Assembly (NCBI GenBank): GCA_002286855.1
Contig: NRSV01000008.1
Span: 248,001-312,000 of the forward strand
DNA length: 64,000 nucleotides
Reading direction: 5' to 3'
Origin: Bipolaris cookei
Lineage: Eukaryota > Ascomycota > Dothideomycetes > Pleosporales > Pleosporaceae
The position numbers and the translations under genes were made by a program. Under the pieces are notes generated by a model. That model was not told the origin of the DNA, ran no database searches, and saw only the letters and a program-made list of their open reading frames with translations. This document shows positions 35,001-45,942 of the stretch, piece after piece; positions within the stretch are counted from its first letter, which is position 1, and each line of letters starts with the position of its first letter.

Positions 35001-35714
35001 AAACCCCCCTTCCAAATGCACGTGGGCCAATCACCTCAAGTTTGTTGAGATCCATGCTAAACTGTTTTAGTCCCTCCTCTAGAGCAACATAACGTGAAGA
35101 TGTCTTTGAGACAGATTGTGGATGCTGCTGCATCACTCTTTTCTTATCCAGAAGGGTGGTCAAGCGTAGGCGCAACTGCGAGCATGGTGAGCAGTTGACG
35201 ACACACAATCTGTGCGACGTACCTCTGCCTCCTTTTGCAAGTAAAAGGTATTAACCTTTTCGAGTTCGCGTTCCTGTTGCCGTTGTCAAAATCTGACCTA
35301 GCGATTGCAAGAACCGACACTGCCTACCACTCTGAAGAAGAATGTGGCCTTGTTTGCCTGTAATGAGGTCTGCGGGTCGAGCAAATCATGGTTGCTTCCT
35401 TCGCTCAATGGTGGTATGACCGGAGTGGCGCTAAGTTTCTTGATAAGCTACACAGAACCCTATCAGCTACCATGTTGTTGGAAAAAAGGCAAAAAGTAGA
35501 AGGACCTTCTTGAGCGCTTTGTAGTCGACAAAGCTGGCGGCATATTCTGGGATTTCCAGCTGTCTTTTCTGTATGTGCTTTCCGAACTTCCTAGTGAAAC
35601 GTGCAGAGTCAGTAGTGTCTTCCTTGGATGCTAGACTTGTTGACGAGGCCTTTTTGTTCAAGACCACCATAGGGCGGGGTTGAAGGGTGTCCATATGAGG
35701 GGGAAGACGTACAT
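32095..35714 (-). CDS. PHO81: PHO81, SPX-ankyrin-GDPD-like cyclin-dependent kinase inhibitor
   Basis: Phosphate-signalling regulator that senses inositol pyrophosphates and inhibits the PHO80-PHO85 kinase, keeping phosphate-acquisition genes adjusted to supply (NUC-2 in Neurospora). Ten coding exons read downwards: 35714-35713, 35590-35506, 35447-35328, 35273-35223, 35175-35035, 34977-34930, 34873-34856, 34801-32566, 32513-32347 and 32298-32095; about 1023 residues. The SPX domain (residues 1 to about 190) starts MKFGKHIQKRQLEIPEYAAS and includes FVDYKALKKLIKKLSATP and KILKKWDKTSK. Ankyrin repeats lie at about 290-510 (for example GRIPLHYACMHGYVELVEEL). After a C2-like segment the C-terminus resembles a degenerate glycerophosphodiester phosphodiesterase domain, ending VDGYLKGNGVLCFNETIDM. 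The start codon is split by an intron (AT/G), and exon 7 is an 18-nt microexon. Confidence 0.93.
34856..34873 (-). other. 18-nt microexon of PHO81
   Basis: TGGGACAAAACATCAAAG codes WDKTSK and is bounded by a TTTTTAG acceptor and a GTCTGT donor. It completes the SPX sequence KILKK-WDKTSK-SREKQLY; skipping it keeps the frame but deletes six conserved residues of the SPX core. Confidence 0.85.
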
Positions 35715-37006
35715 TATGCTAACAGTGAGTAAAAGACCGGCGACAGTGTTCTCGAAGCCTTACGGCAATGCGCGTATGATGCACAGGCAATGGATGCTGG
35801 TCCAGATCGCGGTACAGATCTGACCATACAGGTTGTGCCGAGACAAGCGTGTGGTCGTGGAACAAACGCCTATTCGGCAGTGGGGCCTGGAAACAAAGAC
35901 AAATTGAGCTGAGGGTCGGTGATGACAGCCCTGATAGTGGCCGTGCGTAGTGGTCAAGCAAGTTGGCAAAGTGAAGTCATTCGGGATGCGGCTGTTGACA
36001 CCCTGCAGAGAAACGCATCAGTCCAGAGATGGTTCTAGTCGGGCAAGTATTGGCAGATGCCGAGCAAGGAGCCGGGCGTTCAGCGAGGAGCCGGTGGCTT
36101 GTTCTTAGAGGGCCACGAGACAAGGTTGAGCATACGCTGGCAGAAGACCAAAAGAGCCCATGTTGTTCACACGACAGATGGTGTACTAGCGAATCAGAGG
36201 GCGTATAGGCGCCACGAGGTTGATTGAGCAATTGCTCGCGCATTGTCGAGGGAGTTGGACTGACAGGGGTCCGAATTCGGCTATTCTGCCGAATTGTAGT
36301 GCCCTTGTCGGGTTACGTAAGGGCAAGTGCTGCCACTCTTTAGCTCAGACAGGCAGTTCAACCGCTTCCCACATCACCGAGGCATGCACAGCGCTATACG
36401 CGATGACCCCTCCAGCCCGATCCGCGGAAAAACAAAACAAAAAGACCCTCATCTCATGCTGCGTCATCATATCACCGAATGTCAAAGGCGCACTACACTG
36501 CTTGTGTGCAGCTGCAGAGTGGGACGGCCCGGCTGCACGGTCAAACGCGCATACGCAGTAGCCGCCAGACAGGCATCGGGGAAATCATTGTGGTACTTAA
36601 CCATGTTTCTTCTTCGCTTTGGAGACGACGTTGCCTTGTACGCCACCAGCAACATCCCGTCTCCTTTTTTTAATCTGTAATCCAAGCCACGCTACTTCCA
36701 GGCTAGCCATGTGTCCATGCATCAAACGAACAAATGAAAGGTCTATAGGGTATTAGACCACAACGAACCCATTCCTGCTTGCCCGAAACTTTGACGGTGC
36801 ATCAAATTGCGTGCTTCCCATCCAACCCGACATCACTACCGCCACCTTTTGCGTCCTCCACAGTTTACCCCCACAGTCGCTCACAATCCATACATGTCCC
36901 ATCCATCCAGGTCATTCGAGTGCTTACTGCTTGCAGACTCGTCGGGAGCGCCTTGAGCGTCGTAGGGCGTTCGTGTAGCCACGTTTGCTTCCAACTCGAC
37001 GTCAAG
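35715..37006. other. Intergenic upstream of PHO81 and 3' of CRM1
   Basis: About 1.3 kb containing the PHO81 promoter and leader and the 3' untranslated region of CRM1. Short open frames (for example plus 36327-36680) have no family resemblance. I did not see a clear CACGTG/CACGTT cluster that would indicate feedback by the phosphate transcription factor. Confidence 0.45.
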
Positions 37007-40000
37007 TCACAATTCGTCATCGTCCATCTCCGAGGGCTTCAGCAGACCGCCGACCTTCATGGCACGCTCGCGCTCCTGCTCCTTGGCCGTCTTGGCCGCT
37101 TGTTCGCGTTCTTCGGCGTAGAGCTCGGCATTGTCTCCAGAGAACTCCTTTAGAGAAATCAAAAAGTCTCGGAGGATGACCTTAAACCGGTTCAGGTCGG
37201 AGTTGGTGGCAAACAATCCGTCAATGAACGATGCGATTTGACCGCTAGCACATGTTAGTAGATGCTACCACGAATAACAAGGGAAACATACGTCTGCAGG
37301 TTGGGGAAGGCTGTTGCCAGCAGGTTGCCAACAAAGTTTCGCAAGAATTCTCGGTTTGGTGTGCCTGCTGGAGCCATATCCGGTGATGTGTAGATTGGGC
37401 CTTGCAGCTTGTCCGAGTCGACAAGCCAGAACAACTTGGCCAGCAACATTGACTGTGACTTGAAACCGGCCTTGTGGTCGCTGTCGGTGACAACAAAGAA
37501 GACATCTTGGAGGATGGTAGTGAAGAACGTTTGGAAGAAAGCGTTGCAAGTCTGCTGGTCGGTTTCGGCCATGTTGGAAATGAGCTCAAAGCACATGGAG
37601 AGACCCGCGCTTTCAACCTCGCGGTTGTCGTGTTTACTGGCCCACATGCACGAATCGATGACAAACTTGAATGATCGTGCATCCAGACGCAACAGGGCTG
37701 GGAAACAGCGGAGGTTAATGGTTCGCAGAAGTTTGAAGAACTCGACGCGGTGCTCAGGGTACTCTGAGAAGTCCTTGTTGATCATGTCCAATGTGCACTC
37801 GAAAACGCTGTCCATAATGTTGATGATTTGGTCTTCCATCATGCCCTGTGAGATTGTTAGCATAGAGCCGGGCGGTAGCTGAGCGAGTCCGACCATGTGC
37901 TTGCTCAGGTTGGGTCTCCAACGTACATGTAGTTTGTTAATGATGGTTGTCATTACGTTTAGCACTTCTGCTTCACGAGCATCCGGAACGTTGTTCTTGT
38001 AGTCAATCAAGACGGCTTCTAAGAGCTTCGGCACAATGTTGTTGTGAATCATCTCCAGATCGTCGGCTTTCTCGACGTATGTGTTGATGAGCTTAAGAAT
38101 CTCCTTCTTGATTGTGCGGAGCCCGCGCACCTTGGGCATCTTGGTCGCAATGTTGCCCTCTCGCTGAACCGCTTCGTCAATGAGCTGTGAGCTTGCACGG
38201 TACATTGTCAGCATGTCAAAGTATATCCGGCCGATTTGTGGGTAAAAGTAGGATCCGATAGATCCGCATGCTGCAACGTTAGTCTTCATGATATTTCCAA
38301 CAATCTTGATGACCTCGGAATCCTGGAGGCAGGCAGGGTTCTGGTTAGCTTGGGCAATGATGTTGTCCCAAGCCGAGTTTGGCAGAGCCATCAAGTCGGC
38401 AATAAGGCGCTCCTGCATGCTCTTCTGTCCTTGTGCGCTGATCATGTAACCACAGGCCTCGTAGAAGGTGTGGACCTGTTGAGGCGAAAGGTCTGCGGTA
38501 ATCTTCCTCAGGTTGCGGACAATCTCGTCAATGAATGGCTCTGTCTCGCCAGGCTGGAGAGCAACAAAATGTCTACGGCACTTATTTGCAATCTTGATGA
38601 AGGTGTCGCAAGCCATGTCCTGGACACCCTCGTGGGTCTCGTGCATGAATTCGAACAGCTTGTTGACCACAGTCTTGAGGAATTTCCAGTGAGCCTTGAG
38701 GAATCGGGGATATTGGCCGACAATATACATGATGTTACTGGCGACGACAGCCTTGTTGTCCTTTCCTCGCTTCATTTCAGTCAATCCCAAGAGATCCTTA
38801 ATAACAGTAACCAAGAAGCGCTTCTCAGTTTCCTCATTCATGGCACCGGAGATCGAACCAATAGCCCAGCAGAGAGTGTTGCAGTTAGCCCATGACCATT
38901 CCGAACCGTCAACTTGACGAGCCAACTTCTCTGACATGATCTGCTCGGTGTCGTTAACATCCAAATGGGTAAGGAAGACGAGACATTCTCTCGTAGATTT
39001 GTACAGCTGAATCGTGTCGCTCTCCTTGACGAATTCACGGACAATCTCGCCCTCGTCGTTCTCGACGATAAGAACCTCCTCGGGCCTGACCATCTTTTCA
39101 ATCATGACTGTTCGGAGGTTGGAAAGAATCTCGGTGTACTTGTTCTTCCTCAGGGGGTAGTTTGCCAGTTCGCGGGCTCCATTTCCGGGGATGCCCATGT
39201 TTAGGAGGGGGTTCATGTCGGTGATTGGAAGTGCCTGCATCTCATCATACAGCTCGGAGACAAGTTTGGTCCAGTATTCCAGGCAAATCTTGAAGACCTC
39301 ACGATCGTCAATCTGACTAATACGAATAAGGTAGAAGTGTCCGTGGGTGAGGAAGTCTCTGTTCATTAGATTCTCAATGACGCTCAGGTGCATTGTGAAA
39401 AAGTTGGTGAGAAACAGAGCGAGGTTCAGCACAAACTCCTGGTCTCTGCTGTTACTAGAAGAGTACGTGCTCTTCAAGTCAAGCGAAAGTGGAATAATCT
39501 TGGAAATGGCTGTCAATGTCTCGGTGAACATGGAAACGAGTTTATCGTCGTAGGCAGGCTCTGTGTGGAGACCGGCAATCTCAGTGAGACATTTCAGCGT
39601 AATGTTGCGGAAGTCTGGCACTTCGAGGAAGCGACTTCGCAGGGTCTCGATCAGACTTTGGCCGCTGGGTGGTGTCTCAAAAATATATCCCAGAGGAATC
39701 CAGTTGAGGAAGCGCAGCAGCGTTTCCAAAGTTGCCTTGATGAGCGAGGCCTCGGTGGCTGTGCGCAAGACCTCTGAGCAGAGCTGGTAGATGGCGGTAA
39801 ACTCGTCGCACATGCTCTGCTTGAGCTCTCGTCGCTTGGCCGAGGTCATCTGCTCCTCCGAGTAGTCAAAGACCTCCTCAGAGAGCAGGCGCAGAATGAC
39901 CATGTTGTTCTCGCATATTCCCAGGCTGCTATGGCATGACGATATGATTTCGTTGATAAAGGTGGGCCAGTTGTGGGGCCATTCCTGCTTCAGAACCGAG

Positions 40001-40580
40001 ACGAGGACGAGGTTAAGCTTGTTCAGAAGGGTGCGCTCGGCGCGGCGGGTGTCGTCGTTATTGGAGAGCTGAATAATGAAGTTGACAATGAAGTTGCGGA
40101 TGCCTGATGTGGTCAGCCTAGTTGCAGGAAGAAGCTTTTCTGAGTCATACCTTGACATTGGTCGCGGGGTAGCACCTTCCACCTGGTCATGATGACATTG
40201 TCGAGGACTTGGAGACCCAGATCTGCCCTCTTAGTTAGCGCCGTTGCTCACTGACCTTGCATCGCAGCCTTTGTCTTCACTCACACTTGGTCTGTGGATA
40301 CTGCGCATCGGAAAGGATCTTATCGACCAGAAGCCACGCATCAGGGTTTTCTTTGAACTATACGGGAGTCAGCTGGGCAAGCTCATGCAGCGTCCGCGGA
40401 AATGAGGATGCCTACCTGATTCAGCGTAGCTTGAGCTTGTTTTTGCTGCAAGGAAGAATGTGTTAGCTGTGCTCCAGGGCGTACTGGATAGCCCAAGGGG
40501 ATGAGAGGACATACTGTGTCACCGCGGCCCTCGTAGAAGGCGCGCACTGTGGCGTCGAGCTCTTCAATTGACAGAGACAT
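37007..40580 (-). CDS. CRM1: Exportin-1 / CRM1 nuclear export receptor
   Basis: Karyopherin that carries leucine-rich NES cargo out of the nucleus with Ran-GTP. Six exons read downwards: 40580-40515, 40445-40416, 40357-40285, 40222-40151, 40103-37292 and 37244-37007; about 1096 residues, close to other CRM1 proteins. The N-terminal importin-beta region reads ATLNQFKENPDAWLLVDKIL and LGLQVLDNVIMTRWKVLP; the CRIME region contains WPTFINEII; the NES-groove helix is VTVIKDLLGLTEMKRGKDNK followed by NIMYIVGQYPRFL; HEAT repeats continue to the acidic C-terminus PSEMDDDEL. The residue equivalent to the leptomycin-reactive cysteine (human C528) is threonine, about residue 522. Exon 2 is only 30 nt. 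The identity is beyond doubt; small uncertainty remains at the exact N-terminus. Confidence 0.96.
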
Positions 40581-41972
40581 AGCGGGCTGCAGCGCGGCGG
40601 GAAAAGCTCCCAATCAGCCTGGAGGCGTCGTCTGTAGTGCCAACAAGCTTGACCAGCGGCTCTGCTTCAGTCGTGGCAGGGGGATGAGCGCGTCGGGCGT
40701 AGACAGCAGGCGAGCGCGCAGAGGGTGGTTGGCTTGCAGAAGTTGTGTCTATGGGCGAAGGTGGGGCACTTGGGCCAAAGGGAGATTGTGCGGGCAGGCT
40801 GGCGGAGCGGGGAGAACAAGTTTGTGCTGGCGGACGGGCGGGTTGGCGGGGCAAGGGGCTTTCGAGCTGCTCGTACAAACAGGAGGCTTTGAGCGCTGAT
40901 GTCGCAGAAGTAGAAGAGGCACGGGTTGCGCGGTGAAGTCGCGTTTGTCAACCTGAATCTGGAACTACCCGTGCCGAGAGACAAGAGCACACACCACACC
41001 AGCGCTAGCAACTCCACTCTTGCATCTGCGATCTGCTCCTCCCCTGCTCTTTGCTCCTACTATGCATTTATTCATTCACCACCATCCCACTCTCATCTCA
41101 CTCTCTCCTGAAGCCTTCCTTCTCACGCTGTTGATATCACTCAATCAGGCAGCTGGTGGCTTGCATCCTCGTGCTGTCGTCTGCAGATTCGTTATTTACT
41201 GCCCCGCCAAGCCATTGGAAAATGCCTTCAACACTGGAACAGCCTTATTACTAACACTCGGGTTACACGCTTAACCCAACCAAAACTGCCTTTCCGTGCC
41301 TCTCCATGCGTATGCCCAACCAACACTAGTCCTTTCATTCAAAAGTATCTATAATACAGGAAAGTACATGTATACATATATTCATCCATATGTTCAGGCA
41401 CACTGCGAGCATCGCGCTTTTGGCAAGGGCTCTCTTTGCATAACGCCTCTCGCCACACGGCATTCCGGTTCAGCTCTCTGCATTTTCTATGGCCCCATAT
41501 GTGACCAATCTGCCTTTTCCCATGCCTCCTGTGCCGCCAAAACTGAATCTTGCATCTGCATTCAAATTCAAGACGCGCCCATCATCTGACGACATGCGGC
41601 CATGCTGGGATCCACCTACTTGGACTACTTTCTCTGTCCCTACGACCTGAACCATGTTTCCAATGACTTGCATCATCTACTGCCACAGTGTGCGGTTAGT
41701 TGAAACCCGCCACTTATTACTTACGTTTGCAGACACAGTGTCGTGACCCCACTAGATAAATTGCTTAGCATCCACTCTCGAGGCGCTGTCGGTGTGATCT
41801 TCTAACAATGTCACATGCTTCTGTACAAATCAAGATGTCTCTCATGGCATGCATGCGTGCGCTGATAGAACATGTACCATCAAACAAACCCTCACTACGC
41901 TCAACATCACCGCGACTATTGTGTTAAAGGCCCGTTCGAAATAGCTCAATCCAACCCTTGACCGTCACAAGC
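40581..41972. other. Intergenic upstream of CRM1
   Basis: About 1.4 kb between divergent genes (CRM1 minus, second rhodopsin-domain gene plus), so it must contain both promoters. The first 300 bp are GC-rich and give chance open frames on both strands; 41000-41900 is pyrimidine-rich. No gene was recognised. Confidence 0.45.
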
Positions 41973-43219
41973 ATGAGTGGAAGTATTGCTACGATCTCAG
42001 TTCTGTTGCGTACTCTGGATGCAGTCCTCAATCGCTCCTTCCGTTGGGATGACGCCTGTTCTCTTGGCGCTGGATTGACCTTGATCCCCATGAACGCTAT
42101 ACAGCTACGCATCGCATCTGCGGGTCTAGGCCGGGATGCATGGACGTTGCTCTTCGATGATATCACTTACATACACAAAGTGAGCTAGCCACACACGACA
42201 CAATCTCCTCAATCTCTTCATTAACACAAACAGCTGGAATGGCTTGGGAAATTCTTGTAGTGGCCCACAACTGCTCTTGCGAGACTGGTATTGTTATTCA
42301 TATCCCTCCGCATACTTCCCCGAGAGAAGACAAGGACCTACACTTATACCGGCATGGCTCTCACAGTTATATATTGATCATCTTGCAATTCAGTATCGCT
42401 TTCTTTTGCAAGCCTGTTTCTCTGATGTGGGCGGGTTGGGATGGTAAGCACAAGGGCTCATGCTGGGATATCAATTGTCTCGTACTGCTAGCTGCTGGTT
42501 CCACAGTCTTTTTGGATCTTCTTATTTCACTTATACCTGCCCCTGCCCCGTATCAACAAACGATGACTTTGAGGAGGAAACTGGAGGTACTTGCCATGTT
42601 CACTGTTGGCACATTGTAAGTAGACTCGTCTTGAACACTTATTAAATTATGCACGCTAATAATCCGTTTCTTATTGTAGCATCCTCACCGTTTCGTGTCT
42701 ACGACTAGGATCCATCATCAACTACGCCGAGTCACTGAACCCCACTTGGGACAACACACCAGCCAACTACTGGAGTATCCTGGAAGCCAACACCAATGTA
42801 TTCTGTGTCTGCATGGTTAGTAGAAAGCCACCCTCTCATACTCTGAGATTTGGTATGCTAAAGTTTTGCAACTGTAGCCTGCACTGCGTCACCTGATTGT
42901 TCACCGACTGCCCTTCTTCAACACCAATCATCCATGTGATACAGTCTCTGCGAACGGCGAGGGCGTTGAATACCCATGGGAGCGCACAACGGCACCCAGT
43001 GAGCAGAGCCTAAGACCACCCAAGGATATAAGCCCTGGTACAGACGAAGCGGTTATGTCGGGATATCATCGAGCACAAGACGTTGAGATGGTCGAGCTTT
43101 GCAAAGGGCCCATGGGGGAGCACGTCTTGTTAAGACAGGGGATTAATAATACAGACGACATGGTGGAGAGAAGTGCGCGGCAAGTGCCAGCAATGCCGAG
43201 TTTTGAGGATGATGACTGA
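41973..43219 (+). CDS. Second rhodopsin-domain (SAT4-type) membrane protein, probably decaying
   Basis: Recognisable family marks: FRWDDAC (the GxDDW region), IPMNAIQLRIASAGLGRDAWTL split over residues about 30-50, the WDGKHKGSCWDINC signature, and LTVSCLRLGSIINYAESLNPTWDNTPANYWSILEANTNVFCVCMPALR (several blocks over exons 3-4). Exons: 41973-42179, 42234-42615 (interrupted, see below), 42680-42815 and 42878-43219. In exon 2 the frame entering from exon 1 hits TAG at 42258-42260, continues as family-like sequence (ALARLVLLFISLRILPRE) and then needs a one-base shift near 42372. A GTAGTG donor at 42257 and CTCACAG acceptor at 42366 would remove 110 nt and restore one frame of about 318 residues, but delete this membrane segment. 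The N-terminal helix is also short. Either a pseudogene, a sequence error pair, or a spliced shortened protein. Confidence 0.7.
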
Positions 43220-43475
43220 ATACTACAACATCTTTGCATATGTAAATTCTTCTACAGACGCTTCTACAGAAAAAGTGCCTATACCATAAAACGTATGTAC
43301 TTGAGTCCCTCCATCGCTTTCTGAACTGTAATATGAAACAAGAAAAAGAAAAAGAAAAAGCCTTGCACAAATTGAACATCCGCTCCAGACTTAACATGAA
43401 CGCCTCGCTTGTATGCACATCATGATGCAAAACGTCTTTTCATCTCATCTTCCATCTCTTGCAAAAAAAAGCATC

Positions 43476-44828
43476 CTACTCTTCATCAATGACACGGCCC
43501 CACTCATGGCTCTCCATACCATCACATCCCCACATGATACCCTTGAGCGAGCTCTTGAAAAACTCGGCATACGCCCCGGAGTTGCCCTTGGCCATGGGCA
43601 CATCCATGTCCTTGCCACGGAAGTGAATCTGGCTAATCGGGGCAACAAACCAGGCCGTACCTGCCGCAAAAGCCTCAACAAGACGACCCTCCGTCGCCGC
43701 CTCCTCGATTTCGAAAATGTTGAATTTGCGCTCCACAACCTCCAATGTCTCGAGATCCTGGGGTGTGGCAGCGGTATCAGAAGTGAGTTTTGCACGAGCA
43801 AGCTCCAAAATGGATCTCCTTGTCACACCATCCAGCACAATCCTCTCGTTCAAATCCGCAGTAACAAGCTGTAACTTGCCCTCTCGTGTCCTCCACACGA
43901 CAAAAAAGTTGCTCGCCCCCGCCTCGGTAATGGTACAATCTTCGCCAAACAGCCACAAAATCTGGTGGTAACCGCGCTTCCGGGCTTCGCCCTGTGCTAC
44001 GAGGGAGGGACCGTAGTTCGCTCCTACTTTGGCGTATCCGAAACCACCCGGCCATGCACGACACATATCGTCTTGGGAGGCAAGGAGTTTAATACCGCCG
44101 CTCATATCGCCCATGGGGGCAAAGCAGCACAGAATGATGAAGAGGAGGGCTTCCTTGGGGCGTTCAACACCGAGCGCGGGGTCCGAGGCGATCATTGTCG
44201 GGCGGATATATAAGAATTGACCCGGGCGGTCCTTGGGAAGCCAGCGCTTGCCGTCTGTAGCGCAGAGCTTGACGATGAGCTTGAGGAGCTCCTGCGGGTC
44301 GAAGGCTGGGAGCGCAATGCGGTTTGTGGACATGAGCATGCGGCGGCAGTTTAGGTCTGGGCGGAAGAGACGGAGTTTGCCGTCGTGGCCGCGGTAGAGT
44401 TTCATGCCTTCGAAGCATTCGGTTGCGTAGTGCAGGCATGAGGCGGTGGGTGCGAGGGATAGTGGACCGTAGGGTTGCAGTGTGGGTGCTTCCCAGCCGG
44501 ACTCGACGGTCCATTTGGCTTGTACCATGTGGTCGGTGCACACCTTTTGGCTGGCCATCTCTGCCGATCCTACCGCAGGAACTGAGCGGGGAGTGTTGGT
44601 GTATGTGCAGGTGATCTTGGAAGCATCGAGCTCCGCAAGAGGTGCTTCTACTACATCCTGAGTCTTAGATGCTGGCTCATTTGGTGGTGTGGCAGTGATG
44701 GAGTTTGTGAGAGATGACGAGTTAATCTGTCCCGGGGCGTTCTTGAGAAGCGCAGACTTGATTCCCTCTTGTGTAAGGTCGGTGACGTTCTCGTTTTGGT
44801 TCGGGGGCGTGACGGCGATGGGTGCCAT
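43476..44828 (-). CDS. Branched-chain amino acid aminotransferase
   Basis: PLP-dependent class IV aminotransferase that catalyses the last step of Leu, Ile and Val synthesis and the first step of their breakdown, with 2-oxoglutarate/glutamate as partner. Single exon, 450 residues. The PLP lysine is in GGFGYAKVGANYGPSL at about residue 267. Other marks are LHYATECFEGMKLYRG, LNCRRMLMSTNRIALP, LYIRPTMIASDPALG, EDCTITEAGASNFFVVW and LDGVTRRSILELAR. The first 85 residues are an extra, Asn/Thr/Ser-rich extension ahead of the catalytic core. It does not look like a classical mitochondrial presequence (acids present, few arginines), so the enzyme may be cytosolic, or targeting may depend on another start. 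It ends 255 bp from the convergent rhodopsin-domain gene. Confidence 0.95.
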   Translation of the reverse strand: MAPIAVTPPNQNENVTDLTQEGIKSALLKNAPGQINSSSLTNSITATPPNEPASKTQDVVEAPLAELDASKITCTYTNTPRSVPAVGSAEMASQKVCTDHMVQAKWTVESGWEAPTLQPYGPLSLAPTASCLHYATECFEGMKLYRGHDGKLRLFRPDLNCRRMLMSTNRIALPAFDPQELLKLIVKLCATDGKRWLPKDRPGQFLYIRPTMIASDPALGVERPKEALLFIILCCFAPMGDMSGGIKLLASQDDMCRAWPGGFGYAKVGANYGPSLVAQGEARKRGYHQILWLFGEDCTITEAGASNFFVVWRTREGKLQLVTADLNERIVLDGVTRRSILELARAKLTSDTAATPQDLETLEVVERKFNIFEIEEAATEGRLVEAFAAGTAWFVAPISQIHFRGKDMDVPMAKGNSGAYAEFFKSSLKGIMWGCDGMESHEWGRVIDEE

Positions 44829-45942
44829 AGTTACTGTTTTGGTTTATTTTGCTTTTATCACAGTTAGGTTGTGACTCAACAAGAGTTAGAGTGATAATGG
44901 CCGACGAAGCAGCGGTACCACAATCAGTGATAAAGAGATTGAGGGAGGGGGGAGGGTCAGTCAAGTACAAAGAACGGAAAACAAGGTACCTAAGCCAGCC
45001 TCTTATACAAACGGAATGAAAAATTTCGACCAAGAGTCACACCTCCCTATCACACGGACGGGACCAAACCCACCTACCTGTTGGATCCATCGACATGATG
45101 TCCGCCCAGCCATGCACCGACTACCGCGGCAGTCTAGTGTCCTTTTTCTTACATACGGATGCCATGGCCATGATATAAGGTTCCACTTCCGGCGGAGCTC
45201 CAACTTGGTAACAAACTTTTTTTTTAGTCGCCGCCTCTTTGCCGCTGCCATTGAACGTCGTCTCGTCTTGCATTTTCCATTTCTGCAACACAGCCGTGTC
45301 ATTGTTTTCCGCATGGTGCCGGCATACGCGTCTTGCAGAGGCCGGTGTGGTGTCTGCTAGCGTACCTGACTATTTTAGAGGCGGTGTTGTTGGTAGGGCG
45401 TGTGCCGAGCCTGTGGTATCCAGGCCCACCGCTCCCGTACCTGCCGCTAGTATCCGGCCAGGCTTCCGATTGACGAGGACTCATCCCAAGTCTCAGCAAT
45501 GCGACATCGGACTCGGCTCCATGTTCGGAGAAGTACAGTATAGTACATACATATCTATGTGTTGTATATATGTATCTACGGTTCCGTGTCCGAGAGTACT
45601 TGCAACTGGACGGGACAAGATTGCTGTCGCCGTAGCGGAAGATGCCCCGTCGGCAAGCAGCGGTTCAAGCAATAGAGAACTTTGTTGCAGGGATAAAAAT
45701 CGTTCAAGTGACCTCCGCGAAGCAACAAGGTACATATCAGGATCGTTTGGCATCTTCCGAGAGCCGCTATGCGGTTTGACGCAGTAGTGTCACCTACATC
45801 ATGCCTGACCAGCACCATTCCGCATATAGCCAGCTCCTTCATCCATCTCTATCCGACGACGCAATGCCTGAGATAAGATGATGCGTGGATGTCAGCATGC
45901 AAGAAATAATTGTGCTTGGTTCATGTAACTCGTTGAAAACAT
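44829..45942. other. Intergenic, 1.1 kb
   Basis: Contains the promoter of the aminotransferase gene and the 3' region of the six-TM protein gene (both minus). Open frames on either strand (for example plus 45239-45787) have no recognisable sequence. No repeat or RNA gene was seen. Confidence 0.45.

Noticed and set aside
37255..40182. Start of CRM1 at an internal Met (MEGATPRPMSRY)
   Set aside because: That sequence comes from intron 4; four upstream exons supply the conserved N-terminus starting MSLSIEELD.
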